Positions 49,890 to 57,667 of a stretch of DNA of 57,667 nucleotides are shown here, piece after piece. Position 1 is the stretch's first letter; each line of letters begins with the position of its first letter. Below the pieces are notes generated by a model. That model was given only the letters and a program-made list of their open reading frames with translations. It made no database searches and was not told the origin of the DNA. The stretch comes from Myxococcales bacterium (lineage in GTDB: Bacteria; Myxococcota; Polyangia; Nannocystales; Nannocystaceae): NCBI GenBank assembly GCA_016793465.1, contig JAEUJW010000084.1, positions 1 through 57,667 of the forward strand. Direction: 5' to 3'. Both the position numbers and the translations under genes were made by a program.

Positions 49890-51950
49890 GGCCTGTAGCG
49901 CCAGCGGGACGATCTCCGTGCTCGAGACGTCATCAGTCGTCGTGATCTGCATGGTGAGATCGGCAGACTTGAGGGCGGTCCAATCGATCACTGTCGTCTT
50001 TGTGGAAAGATCGAGCCGCATCTCCTCTCCTCCGCGGAGCTCATCGCCGAAAGTTATAGTCTCGTCGTTGGTGCCGTCCGACAGTTCCAGCTCGACCAGC
50101 GTCGCCGCCGTCAGCTTCGGGTGGACACGGACGAACAGATATGAACCGTAGACGCCGCAGTATTTTCTCGGGCAGGCGATGTCGCCCGGCTGCGGGCCGA
50201 TCGGACTAACCCCGTATGGGATCGCCGGGGTGACGAACATCGACATGACGTATTTGTAAATAGATCGCTCCCAGCGCTCGATCGAGGCCGCGATATCGGG
50301 CGCGGTTTGACACGTCGTATCGTCCAGCCATTCCGTACAAGCTGGCACCGTGGACATGGAATTACAGGTCTCTCGCAGCAGCAGGCAGAGGTCCGCGACC
50401 TGCTGCGTGCCGTCGCCGGCTGCGGGGCGAGCGGCGCTCGAATATACGGGGCTCAGGACATCGTCACCGCCGCGACCCACACGCACCATCATGGCGCGGG
50501 CGACGAGTCCGGTCACCGTCGCGGTCGCCGCCGAGGTGCCCGAGAGCACCTCGTACCCGGTCTCGGCGTTCGGCGCCGCGACGGCCAGCCCGTGCGCGAG
50601 CAGGGCCTGGCTGCCGTTCGAGATCGCCAGTCGCGCGTCCTGATGGTCGCTCGCAGCGACCGCATGGATCAGCGGGTACCGCTCCCCCTCTTGCCGCAAC
50701 AAGTAGCCGCCTTCGAAGAACTTCGCCGGCTTCTTCGTGATGTACGAACAGAGCGGCGCATTCGGCCGCTTAAGGCGTGCTTTATACAACGACGCAGGGA
50801 AGCTCGGGGTCGCCCGCGCGCTCTCGGGGGGCAACGTATTGCCGGCGGCCGCCAGGACCGTCCCGCCGACGCACCAGACCTTGAGCAGGGCGTTGATCAC
50901 CAAGAACCTCGGCGCCCCGAACAGGACGGCGAGCTTGTGGTGAGCCTGGGCGATCTGCGAGGCGGTCTTCGCCGTGTCCAGCGCAGTGAAGGCGAGTCTG
51001 ACTTCCTTTTCGGTAGGCTCGCCCTTCTGGTACGTATCGGCCACGCTGAGGTTGATAAGCCGACGGGTCGCGTGGGGATTTGAGCTGTGTACCAGCCCGT
51101 TCGCCAGGTCCCCATAGCTTCCCCGGGCTTCACGGCCGTCCCACTCGGTCAGGACCTGACGGTGCCTGAGCTGCAGCGACGAGCGACAGTCCAGGTCGTC
51201 GCCGCAGGCCGAGTCGAACAGGATCGAGGCGACGGTGAGGCCGTGCAACGAGGCCGGCATGTCGTGCGTGGCAAGCAGGCTGTTCGCTGTGGACTCGTTC
51301 GGGTACTGGATATAATAAGGGGACACGCTGTCGAGGACGTATATTTGCAATTTGTCGAGCTTCGTCGCCAGCGCGCCCGGGTCGAACGCTCCGCCGCTCG
51401 CGTGGCGGTGGATCTGCCGCAGCGCCCGCAGGCGCCGGGTGTCCTCGGCGTAGGTCCAATCCTGCGCCTGAAAGTCCGGGCAATTGGCGCCGACCCCGAC
51501 CAGCGGGTCCGGACCCTCGTACTCGGCCTTGAATCGGCTCAGGATTTCTTCCCTCGACAGCTCCGGTTGGTCATCAGGGAGGCTGTACTGGCAGACGAAA
51601 CGGTCGAGCACGTTTGCGTCCTTGGTCTCATCGCTTGGTTCCGGTTCGCGGAGTGCAATCAGGAGAGGGGTCCGCTTCCAGCCGTTGGATTGAGCCAGGC
51701 ATTTCGCTACATCCCCGGATGCAGGCACGGCGAGTACGCTGCGGGTCTTGCAGCGATCCTCCGAGGATATGGCCTGCGATGGTAGACCTTGCGGATCGAC
51801 GGCTGTCGATGAAACCCCACCTGTCGATCCTTCGGCGGTGGGTGAGGCGGCTTTGTCCGGCTCGGAATTGTTGGATGGTACACAAGCGGGTCCAATGAAC
51901 GGCACAGCGCCCGCCAGAAATCGCAGCACGAGGGACGTTGAAATTCGCAT
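49881..51950 (-). CDS. S8 subtilisin-like serine protease, lipoprotein
   Basis: 689 residues from ATG 51950. A signal peptide with lipobox (FLAGAVPFIGPAC) and a low-complexity linker precede a prodomain-like region. The catalytic triad is visible: Asp207 in IYVLDSVSP, His236 in LHGLTVASILF, Ser473 in SGTSAATATVTGLVARAMM, with the oxyanion Asn371 in VLAAAGN. Large insertions separate the motifs, and a ~200-residue beta-rich C-terminal domain follows. It should be tethered in the periplasm or at the surface. It converges with the STAND gene, and their stops overlap, so co-transcription is impossible; shared inheritance is still suggested by position and composition. The region upstream (51958-51990) is AT-rich with a TTGACC, a possible promoter. 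Confidence 0.87.
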   Translation of the reverse strand: MRISTSLVLRFLAGAVPFIGPACVPSNNSEPDKAASPTAEGSTGGVSSTAVDPQGLPSQAISSEDRCKTRSVLAVPASGDVAKCLAQSNGWKRTPLLIALREPEPSDETKDANVLDRFVCQYSLPDDQPELSREEILSRFKAEYEGPDPLVGVGANCPDFQAQDWTYAEDTRRLRALRQIHRHASGGAFDPGALATKLDKLQIYVLDSVSPYYIQYPNESTANSLLATHDMPASLHGLTVASILFDSACGDDLDCRSSLQLRHRQVLTEWDGREARGSYGDLANGLVHSSNPHATRRLINLSVADTYQKGEPTEKEVRLAFTALDTAKTASQIAQAHHKLAVLFGAPRFLVINALLKVWCVGGTVLAAAGNTLPPESARATPSFPASLYKARLKRPNAPLCSYITKKPAKFFEGGYLLRQEGERYPLIHAVAASDHQDARLAISNGSQALLAHGLAVAAPNAETGYEVLSGTSAATATVTGLVARAMMVRVGRGGDDVLSPVYSSAARPAAGDGTQQVADLCLLLRETCNSMSTVPACTEWLDDTTCQTAPDIAASIERWERSIYKYVMSMFVTPAIPYGVSPIGPQPGDIACPRKYCGVYGSYLFVRVHPKLTAATLVELELSDGTNDETITFGDELRGGEEMRLDLSTKTTVIDWTALKSADLTMQITTTDDVSSTEIVPLALQASF

Positions 51951-52176
51951 ATTTTCAGAGAATTAATATAACGCGCGTTTTCGGTCAAGTAGTCTACATT
52001 ATCGAGGGGGAGTTTGTTGGGTGTGATGCCGTGGGATCCTGCCGACTTGCTACGTGTCTATCCGTCGGCGACCGTTGGCGCGCGAGGGGGCGGCCTCCGC
52101 GGGCTGGCCCCGAGGACATGCCTCGAGGGACAGATCCCGCTTGCCAGCGCGGCCGCACCCGGGCCACCCTCGCGCC

Positions 52177-53553
52177 ATGACCTCCTCTGGCTTGTTTAAT
52201 TATGCGGCCCTGCTCCTCGCCGTTCTGGGCCTGGCCTGCCAGTCCCCCGCCGATCCCGCGGACACCGACGGCTCCTCCGGCGACACCGGCGGCGCGACCG
52301 GTGGCGCGACCGACGACGCGCCGACCGGCGGCGAGACCGACGGCGGCCCCGAGGGCGCGCCGATCCTCGAGCGCACGCCCGTGCTCAGCCACACCTGCGA
52401 GGCGACCGCCCCGCTGGTCCAGCTCGGCGACGCCGGCTGGCACACCGACGCGCTCGCGGTCCACGCCGGCGCGGCCTGGCAGGTGCGCTCCGACGTCTCG
52501 GCCCTGTCGCTGTCGACCGTCGCCGCCGACGGCACGCTCGGCGCCAGCGTCGAGCTCGACGGCGAGGACTGGGCCTACCGCGAGCCCGACCTCGCGGTCT
52601 CCGGCGACCAGCTCGCCGCCGTGTGGCTGCACCTCGCGCAGAGCGGCGAGGCCAGCCTGCGCTTCGCCGTGTACGCGCCCGACGGCGCGCCGGTGGTCGC
52701 GGCGCACGACATCGGCGCGGCCTCCGGCTACTACCTCCGCAACCCGCGCGTGCTACCGCGGGCGGCCGGCGGCTGGAGCGTGTTCTACGCCGACGCCGAC
52801 GACGCCGGCGCGAGCTCGCTGCGCCACCTGGCGGTCGACGCCGACGGCGCGGAGGTCGGCGCGGCCGTCGAGGTCGTGGCCGGCGGCCAGACCTACGGCT
52901 ACTTCGCCCACAGCGTGGTGACTACGCCCGGCGGCTACGCGCTGCTCTACACCGACGACCGCGGCGCGGGCTTCGAGGTGTTCGTGCGCTCGCTGGCCGC
53001 CGACGCCGCGCCGAACGGCCCGGAGCGCCGGCTCTCGCGCGCCGCGGGCGGCGGCTGGTACGCCAACGGGGGCTTCAGCGCCGCCGGCGGGCGGGCCCTG
53101 CTGGCTCGGGGCGACCGGCTGTGGGCGACCTGGACCGAGAGCTACTTCAACGACGACTTCGCCGACCCCGAGGGCGAGACGACGGTGCACGTCGGCGTGG
53201 TCGACGACCAGGGCGCGGGCGCGACCTACCAGCTCGCCGCCGCGGTCGCGGGCAAACGCGACATCGACCCGACGCTGTTCGCGCTCGGCGACAGGGTCGG
53301 GCTGATGTGGACGACCGGCACGATGATCTTCGCCTGCGGCGGCTGCATCGCCGACGACGACGTCAAGCTGGTGCTGATCGACCCGACGGCGGTCGCGCCC
53401 GCGAGCGAGGTCGTGACCCACGCGCACCTGACCAACGGACTCGTGCGCCCGAAGACGGCCGTGCTCGGCCCGCAGATCGTCCACACCGCCGACGTCGACT
53501 TCCACGCGCTGACCAAGCCGGCCGTCGGCATGACGACCTGCGCGCCGCTGTGA
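52177..53553 (+). CDS. Lipoprotein with beta-propeller-like domain
   Basis: 458 residues from ATG 52177. The signal YAALLLAVLGLAC ends in a lipobox; a Gly/Asp/Thr linker of about 40 residues follows. The remainder has regularly spaced beta-strand units (GDQLAAVWLHLAQSGEASL, GGYALLYTDDRGAGFEVFVR, GDRLWATWTESYFNDDF), as in sialidase- or propeller-like surface proteins; no Asp-box is clear. Two late cysteines (CGGC) may form a disulfide. Function unknown. Confidence 0.75.
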   Translation: MTSSGLFNYAALLLAVLGLACQSPADPADTDGSSGDTGGATGGATDDAPTGGETDGGPEGAPILERTPVLSHTCEATAPLVQLGDAGWHTDALAVHAGAAWQVRSDVSALSLSTVAADGTLGASVELDGEDWAYREPDLAVSGDQLAAVWLHLAQSGEASLRFAVYAPDGAPVVAAHDIGAASGYYLRNPRVLPRAAGGWSVFYADADDAGASSLRHLAVDADGAEVGAAVEVVAGGQTYGYFAHSVVTTPGGYALLYTDDRGAGFEVFVRSLAADAAPNGPERRLSRAAGGGWYANGGFSAAGGRALLARGDRLWATWTESYFNDDFADPEGETTVHVGVVDDQGAGATYQLAAAVAGKRDIDPTLFALGDRVGLMWTTGTMIFACGGCIADDDVKLVLIDPTAVAPASEVVTHAHLTNGLVRPKTAVLGPQIVHTADVDFHALTKPAVGMTTCAPL

Positions 53554-53596
53554 CCGGCGGTTGAACGCGGGCGCGAAGCCTGTCAAGGTCGGGGCC

Positions 53597-54430
53597 GTGC
53601 CTGAGGCGAGACCGTTCGAGCATGTGATCGTGCTGGACTTCGAGGCCACCTGCGAGCGCGGGGCGGCGCCGACGCCCCAGGAGGTGATCGAGTTCCCGTC
53701 GGTGCTGGTGTCGCTGCGCGAGCGAGCGATCACCGGGTCGTTCGCCAGCTTCGTGCGGCCGGTGCACCACCCGCGGCTCAGCGAGTTCTGCCGCCAGCTG
53801 ACCAGCATCCGCCAGGAGGACGTCGACGCCGCGCCGGCGTTCCCGGAGGTGCTGACGAGCCACCAGGCGTGGCTGGCCGCGCACGGCCTCGACGCCGGCA
53901 ACGCCGCGTTCGTGACCTGCGGCGACTGGGACCTCGTCAGCATGCTGCCACGGCAGTGCGCGGCCTCGGGGATCGCGGTGGCCGGCCTGCCGGCGATCTA
54001 CCGCCGGTGGATCAACGTCAAGCCGGTGTTCACGAGCAAGGTGCGCCGGTCGCGGTCGCACGGCATGGCGGCCATGCTGAGCGCGTTGAAGCTGAAGCTG
54101 GAGGGCACGCACCACCGGGGCATCGACGACTGCCGCAACATCGCGCGGATCGTGCTGGCGCTGCTCGAGCTCGGGGCGGACTTCGAACGGCCGGGCGCGT
54201 TCGTCAAGGAGCTGCCGCCGGCGCTCCATCCGCTGGCGGTCGAGCTGGTGTGGGGCGACCGCTCCGTCTCCACCACGATCGAGCGGCGCGCGCTGGCGCT
54301 GGTGGTCGAGCGGGCGTCGGCGCTGTTCGGGTCGAGGATCACCGAGGTCGTCGCCGCGGACGGCGTGGTGATCGGCGGCGACCGCCAGCTGCTGGATCTG
54401 GCCGACGGAGCGCGCCTGCTGGTGCGGTGA
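53597..54430 (+). CDS. DEDDh 3'-5' exonuclease, ERI-1/3'hExo-like
   Basis: 277 residues when started at GTG 53597; a TTG at 53561 would add 12 residues. Exonuclease motifs: Exo I VLDFEATC (Asp14, Glu16), Exo II in FVTCGDWDL, and Exo III HRGIDDCRNIARI (His and Asp), with the PVHHPRLSEFCRQLTSI region typical of the eukaryotic-like ERI-1 subgroup. These enzymes trim RNA 3' ends. About 85 extra C-terminal residues are unassigned. Confidence 0.88.
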   Translation: MPEARPFEHVIVLDFEATCERGAAPTPQEVIEFPSVLVSLRERAITGSFASFVRPVHHPRLSEFCRQLTSIRQEDVDAAPAFPEVLTSHQAWLAAHGLDAGNAAFVTCGDWDLVSMLPRQCAASGIAVAGLPAIYRRWINVKPVFTSKVRRSRSHGMAAMLSALKLKLEGTHHRGIDDCRNIARIVLALLELGADFERPGAFVKELPPALHPLAVELVWGDRSVSTTIERRALALVVERASALFGSRITEVVAADGVVIGGDRQLLDLADGARLLVR

Positions 54431-54539
54431 CGGCGAGCCCGGTCGCGGCGAGTCGGCAAGCGTTGCGACGCAGCCGAAAGACCGCCCGCAGTTCGAGCGC
54501 TGGCGGGCGGAGTGAAGCGGGGCAACACTCCCCCTCACG

Positions 54540-54668
54540 ATGAGCAAGCTTCTACGTGGTGCAGTCGCGGGTGTTGGGGCCTGGAAACTCGGCGGAGGGA
54601 TCTTCGGGACCATCCTGATCTTCATCATCCTGTGGGTGTTGCTCGGCAACTTCGACATGTTCCGCTGA
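54540..54668 (+). CDS. Small membrane protein, 42 residues
   Basis: ATG 54540 opens MSKLLRGAVAGVGAWKLGGG, followed by a single hydrophobic helix (FGTILIFIILWVLLGNF), ending FDMFR. The composition is that of a real membrane peptide, not a GC shadow. No ribosome site better than weak is seen (ACTCCCCCTCACG precedes the ATG). Function unknown. Confidence 0.6.
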   Translation: MSKLLRGAVAGVGAWKLGGGIFGTILIFIILWVLLGNFDMFR

Positions 54669-54770
54669 CCGTCGCTCCGGCGGCCGCCATCGCCACGCCG
54701 GCGCTGGCGCCGTCCGGACCACCTGGCCGCGGCCTGGCCGCGGCGTCGCGAGTTCGGCTAGTGTGCCGGC

Positions 54771-55061
54771 ATGTGCCGGAACATCCGCGTCCTCAGCAAC
54801 TTCCAGCCGCCGACCACCGAGGAGGAGATGCACGCCGCGGCGCTGCAGTACGTCCGCAAGGTCAGCGGCATGCGGGCGCCGTCGCAGGGCAACAAGGCCA
54901 GCTTCGACGCGGCCGTCGCCCGGGTGACCGCCGCGACCCGCGAGCTGCTGGCCGTGCTCGAGGTGCGCACGGCCCCGCGGACGCGGGAGGACGAGCTGCG
55001 CAAGGCCAGGCAACGCGCGACCCGCCGGTTCGGCCCGCGCGACGCCGAGGCGGCCGACTGA
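54771..55061 (+). CDS. DUF2277 family protein
   Basis: 96 residues beginning MCRNIRVLSNFQPPTTEEEM. The conserved MCRNI start, the FxPPxTEEE motif and AALQYVRKVSGMRAPSQGN match the small DUF2277 family, which I recognise by this pattern. Function is unknown; the Cys near the N-terminus is a family feature. It may be an isolated transcription unit. Confidence 0.88.
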   Translation: MCRNIRVLSNFQPPTTEEEMHAAALQYVRKVSGMRAPSQGNKASFDAAVARVTAATRELLAVLEVRTAPRTREDELRKARQRATRRFGPRDAEAAD

Positions 55062-55110
55062 CATACCGCTCGCGCCCGGGTTCCGGTAGCCTCGTCGGCG
55101 ACGAGGCGGC

Positions 55111-55257
55111 ATGGGCATGAAGCTGACGCACCTGATCGAAGGCCCGGAGCGCCGCTCCGCCGTGTTCGTCGGCCTGGCCGGCGCCGGCGCGGCGCCGGTG
55201 ATCCGGCCGCTGCGCGCCGCGGTCCGACGCGTCGCCGGCGGGCGCGGAGCCGCATGA
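55111..55257 (+). CDS. Small protein, 48 residues, overlapping the next gene
   Basis: ATG 55111 starts MGMKLTHLIEGPERRSAVFV and ends with TGA overlapping the ATG of the membrane protein downstream (ATGA at 55254-55257). The coupling argues that it is translated. No family recognised; the middle is Ala/Gly-rich and the tail basic. Confidence 0.45.
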   Translation: MGMKLTHLIEGPERRSAVFVGLAGAGAAPVIRPLRAAVRRVAGGRGAA

Positions 55258-55763
55258 CGGACGATCGCCGCGACGCTCCACCGCCGGGCGCATCGACCCC
55301 CGTCGCGGCCGGGTGGCGCCTCCGCCCCGGGCCGTGGACCGCGCTCGCGCTGCCGGTCGCCGCGCTGGCGACGGCCTGCACGCTCGCCGCGTTCGCGCGC
55401 ATCATCCGGGGGTATCTGGCGATCGACTACGACGTATGGTTCGAGGTCGGCATGGTGTTCGGCCAGATCGCGTTTCAATGGCTGTTCCTGTGGCGCCGTC
55501 CGTGGGCCGACCGCCTCGACTACGCGGTGATGTTGATCGGCGTGTCGAGCCTCGGCGCGGCGCTGCTGTGGCCCCTGCTGGCGTGGAATCACCTCCTCCA
55601 CCCGGTGCGACCGGCGGCGGCGGTCGTGTACTTCTTCGCGGTCGTCGCGGTGATGTTCGCGGTGCACATATACCTGGTGGCGCGGGCCGGCCTCCCGCGG
55701 GGGCTGTGCGCGACCTGGGTGGTGTATCGACTGCTGATCCTCGCCGTCGTGCTGCCGCGCTGA
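55254..55763 (+). CDS. Four-helix membrane protein of unknown function
   Basis: 169 residues. After a Pro-rich, charged N-terminus of about 28 residues, four hydrophobic segments are visible (WTALALPVAALATACTLAAF; VGMVFGQIAFQWLFLW; YAVMLIGVSSLGAALLWPLL; AAAVVYFFAVVAVMFAVHIY), plus a short hydrophobic end. No family recognised. Translationally coupled to the 48-residue protein upstream. Confidence 0.75.
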   Translation: MTDDRRDAPPPGASTPVAAGWRLRPGPWTALALPVAALATACTLAAFARIIRGYLAIDYDVWFEVGMVFGQIAFQWLFLWRRPWADRLDYAVMLIGVSSLGAALLWPLLAWNHLLHPVRPAAAVVYFFAVVAVMFAVHIYLVARAGLPRGLCATWVVYRLLILAVVLPR

Positions 55764-56054
55764 TGGCGAGCGGCTCCGCCTTGCGAGCACGATGTCCCCC
55801 GAGTCCTCCCGGGATCGATGCGTATCTGTCGATCAGGGCGAGGCCGGCGGCTGCGCCGCGCAGGCGACCGTCACGGCACCAGCATGACGTGCCCCGTCGA
55901 CCCACGACGAGGGCATGTTCATGGACGTGCCGGTCGAGGACGTGGTGATCGAGTCTGCCGCCTGCGTGGCGCGGCCGCGCCGCAAATCTGCGCGGCGCGC
56001 GAGCAACCTCTGCGGCTTGTCAGCCGCCGCGACCGCGGCAGACGTCTGGCCAGG
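55764..56054. other. Gap of about 290 bp without a supported gene
   Basis: Frames here are short or Arg-rich. No promoter or repeat stands out. Confidence 0.35.
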
Positions 56055-56846
56055 ATGCAAGCGCCGAAGATCTCCGAGCTCCCCGTCCCCGTGCCCGCCG
56101 GATCGCCCGCGCCGCCGCCGTCCCTCGGCGAGCGGATCGGCCGCGCCGCCGGCCGACTGATCGCCCCGCTCGCCGGGGCCGCCGCGCGGATGCGCCGCGG
56201 TCGCGCGCTGCACCTCAGCGGCACCGTGTGCGTCGCCGAGGTCGTGGCCACCGCCGACGACCCGCACCTGGCGCCGCTGGCCCGCAGCCTCGCCGGCGCC
56301 GCGATCGTGCGGCTCTCGGGCGCGCTGTGGCGGCGCCCCGGCCCGCCCGACCTGCTCGGCTGCGCCGTCCGCTTCCGCGGCGAGCGCCCGCTGTCCGCCC
56401 TCGTCGCCCCCGAGGACCAGGACCTGCTGTTCGCGAGCGTGCCGAGCCTGTGGCTGATGCTGCCCGGCGTGCTGCGCACCCGCACCGGCGACTACCTGCA
56501 CAACGCCTACTACACCGCGAGCCCGCTCGAGCTGCCCGGGCTCGGCCAGGCCGAGTTCCGCCTGGTGCCCGCGCCCGCGGCCGTGCAGCCCGGCGACGAC
56601 CGCGACGAGCGCCTCGACGCCGCCATGCAGCACGGGGTCGCCCGCCTGCGCCTCGAGGTCAAGCGCGAGCGCCGCAGCTGGCAGCCCCTGTGCGACCTGC
56701 GCCTGCGCGGGCGCCTCGGGCTCGCGGACGACGAGCTGGCCTACTCGCCGTTCCACCACGGACTCGGCCTGCACCCCCGCGGCTTCATCAACGCCGTGCG
56801 CGCGGCCGTCTACGTGGCCAGCCAGCGCGGGCGGGCCGCCGGCTGA
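56055..56846 (+). CDS. Catalase-superfamily-like haem protein (uncertain)
   Basis: 263 residues from ATG 56055. The text [48 protein letters not shown] and the ending [36 protein letters not shown] follow the plan of catalase-like proteins in which RxxG-type elements and a C-terminal SPFH...RPxG...VYxAS stretch flank the haem site. The core catalase signature is not seen, so it may be a non-catalase member. No signal peptide. Confidence 0.5.
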   Translation: MQAPKISELPVPVPAGSPAPPPSLGERIGRAAGRLIAPLAGAAARMRRGRALHLSGTVCVAEVVATADDPHLAPLARSLAGAAIVRLSGALWRRPGPPDLLGCAVRFRGERPLSALVAPEDQDLLFASVPSLWLMLPGVLRTRTGDYLHNAYYTASPLELPGLGQAEFRLVPAPAAVQPGDDRDERLDAAMQHGVARLRLEVKRERRSWQPLCDLRLRGRLGLADDELAYSPFHHGLGLHPRGFINAVRAAVYVASQRGRAAG

Positions 56847-56908
56847 GGCTGTCCCGAAAGACAGGCGCGGGCGGTGGACCGCCGGCGCGCGCTGCGGTAT
56901 GGCGGGGC

Positions 56909-57505
56909 ATGGCCTCCCGCACCGCCGCGGCGCGCCGCGAGCCCCCGCCGCGCCGGCGCAGCGCGACCCTGCCGCTGGCGCCCGACGGCACGTGCACGCT
57001 CGCGGTGGTGGCCGACACGCACTCGCAGCCGTGCCCGCAGATCGATGAGCGGCTGGCCGAGCTGCGGCCGGCGGCGATCCTGCACGGGGGCGACATCGGC
57101 GACGAGGGCGTGATCGAGCGCCTGGCCCGGCACGCGCCGGTGTACGCCGTCCGCGGCAACATCGACGTGCGCGCCGACCACCCCGACGAGTGGCTGGTCG
57201 AGCTGACCGGCGGCGAGCGCCGGCTGCGGATCTTCGTGACCCACATCGCGGTCCGCGGGCCGCGCCTGCTCGCCCACGTCGCCCGCGCGGCCCACGAAGC
57301 CGGCGCCGACCTCGTGGTCTGCGGCCACTCGCACGTGCCGTTCATCGGCCGCGATCGCGGCCTGGTGACGTTCAACCCGGGCTCGATCGGCCCGCGCCGC
57401 TTCAGCCTGCCGATCGTGCTCGGCACGATCCGCGTGTCCCCGGGCGGCGTCCGCCTCGCGCACCTCGAGTGCGCGACCGGCCGCCCGTGGCACCCGCCGG
57501 GCTAG
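56909..57505 (+). CDS. YfcE/MJ0936-type metallophosphoesterase
   Basis: 198 residues from ATG 56909. All dimetal motifs are present: VVADTHSQP (DxH), [15 protein letters not shown] (GNxD), FVTHIA and CGHSHVPFI (GHSH), ending [10 protein letters not shown]. This is a small cytoplasmic phosphodiesterase of the YfcE group. The basic N-terminal ~25 residues are probably disordered. A different-frame ATG at 56899 lies upstream. Confidence 0.9.
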   Translation: MASRTAAARREPPPRRRSATLPLAPDGTCTLAVVADTHSQPCPQIDERLAELRPAAILHGGDIGDEGVIERLARHAPVYAVRGNIDVRADHPDEWLVELTGGERRLRIFVTHIAVRGPRLLAHVARAAHEAGADLVVCGHSHVPFIGRDRGLVTFNPGSIGPRRFSLPIVLGTIRVSPGGVRLAHLECATGRPWHPPG

Positions 57506-57522
57506 TACCTCGACACAGGGGT

Positions 57523-57667
57523 TGTGCGTACCAACCTCGACTTCGCCGAGTGCATGCGGGACCTCGTCGACATCCACTACCCGAGCAGTGCCTGGACCGG
57601 CGCCTCGCAGACCGCGATATGCTCGAGGTCCAGATCGAGGCGTGGTGCGCGGCCAGGAACCGCGAGG
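57523..57667 (+). pseudogene. IS630-type transposase remnant with internal deletion
   Basis: One frame reads RTNLDFAECMRDLVDIHYP, which matches the stretch just before the DNLNTH catalytic region of IS630-type transposases. About 15 nt later another frame reads QCLDRRLADRDMLEVQIEAW, from the C-terminal part of the same protein, then CAARNRE. The intervening ~60 codons, including the catalytic DNLNTH and the WLNMAEIE region, are missing. The remnant continues past the window edge. Confidence 0.75.

Noticed and set aside
51958..51990. Sigma-70-like promoter for the subtilase (TTGACC with AT-rich -10 candidates)
   Set aside because: The best spacings to a -10 are 12, 14 or 18 bp with poor hexamers, so I mention it only in the gene entry.

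Overview
The window is very GC-rich, dense with long overlapping open frames, and codes for many cell-surface lipoproteins with Thr/Ser/Gly-rich linkers, Myxococcus-type cysteine-rich repeats, MopE-type metal-binding repeats and a MYXO-CTERM sorting tail. Together with NtrC-type regulation, numerous two-component proteins and a terpene cluster, this points to a myxobacterium, most plausibly of the Nannocystis/Plesiocystis type. This is inference from gene content; no rRNA or tRNA was found.

Layout. 1-3.1 kb: an edge fragment, a truncated VioB-like ferritin-domain remnant and an unusual biotin-carboxylase-like protein. 3.1-4.7 kb: no credible gene, but a large inverted repeat (arms of about 295 bp) around a 93-bp tandem array, with a 55-bp tandem array outside it. 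4.7-7.2 kb: three secreted or lipoprotein genes. 7.2-19.3 kb: a coherent sigma-54 regulon. An operon encoding a single-domain response regulator, a globin-coupled (haem) histidine kinase and an NtrC-type activator sits among a P-type ATPase, a beta-CASP metallo-beta-lactamase protein, an MgtC-like membrane protein, two tandem-domain universal stress proteins, a dihaem cytochrome c and a CX3C lipoprotein. Seven promoters with exact GG-N10-GC geometry and five copies of a shared palindrome-like motif (consensus TGCACGGCTTGCA) link these genes. The arrangement resembles in logic the mycobacterial DosS/DosR hypoxia regulon, but with unrelated machinery.

19.6-30.7 kb: a Fic protein, a GntA/YqcI-like protein, four signalling proteins and, between them, a three-gene terpene operon (class II cyclase, class I terpene synthase, cytochrome P450). 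31.1-41.1 kb: surface proteins (MYXO-CTERM, vWA lipoprotein, propeller-like lipoprotein, collagen-like protein) and a protein with two AlkB-like dioxygenase domains. 41.4-44.8 kb: a periplasmic molybdenum hydroxylase of the IorAB type with its cytochrome c. 44.9-52 kb: a convergent pair of less GC-rich appearance, a giant membrane-anchored STAND NTPase/WD40/TPR protein and a lipoprotein subtilase. 52.2-57.5 kb: assorted housekeeping and small genes. The right edge ends in an internally deleted IS630-type transposase remnant.

The most interesting items are the globin-kinase/sigma-54 regulon with predicted leaderless transcripts, the STAND/subtilase pair, the terpene operon, the tandem AlkB-like protein and the 3.3-4.5 kb inverted-repeat element.
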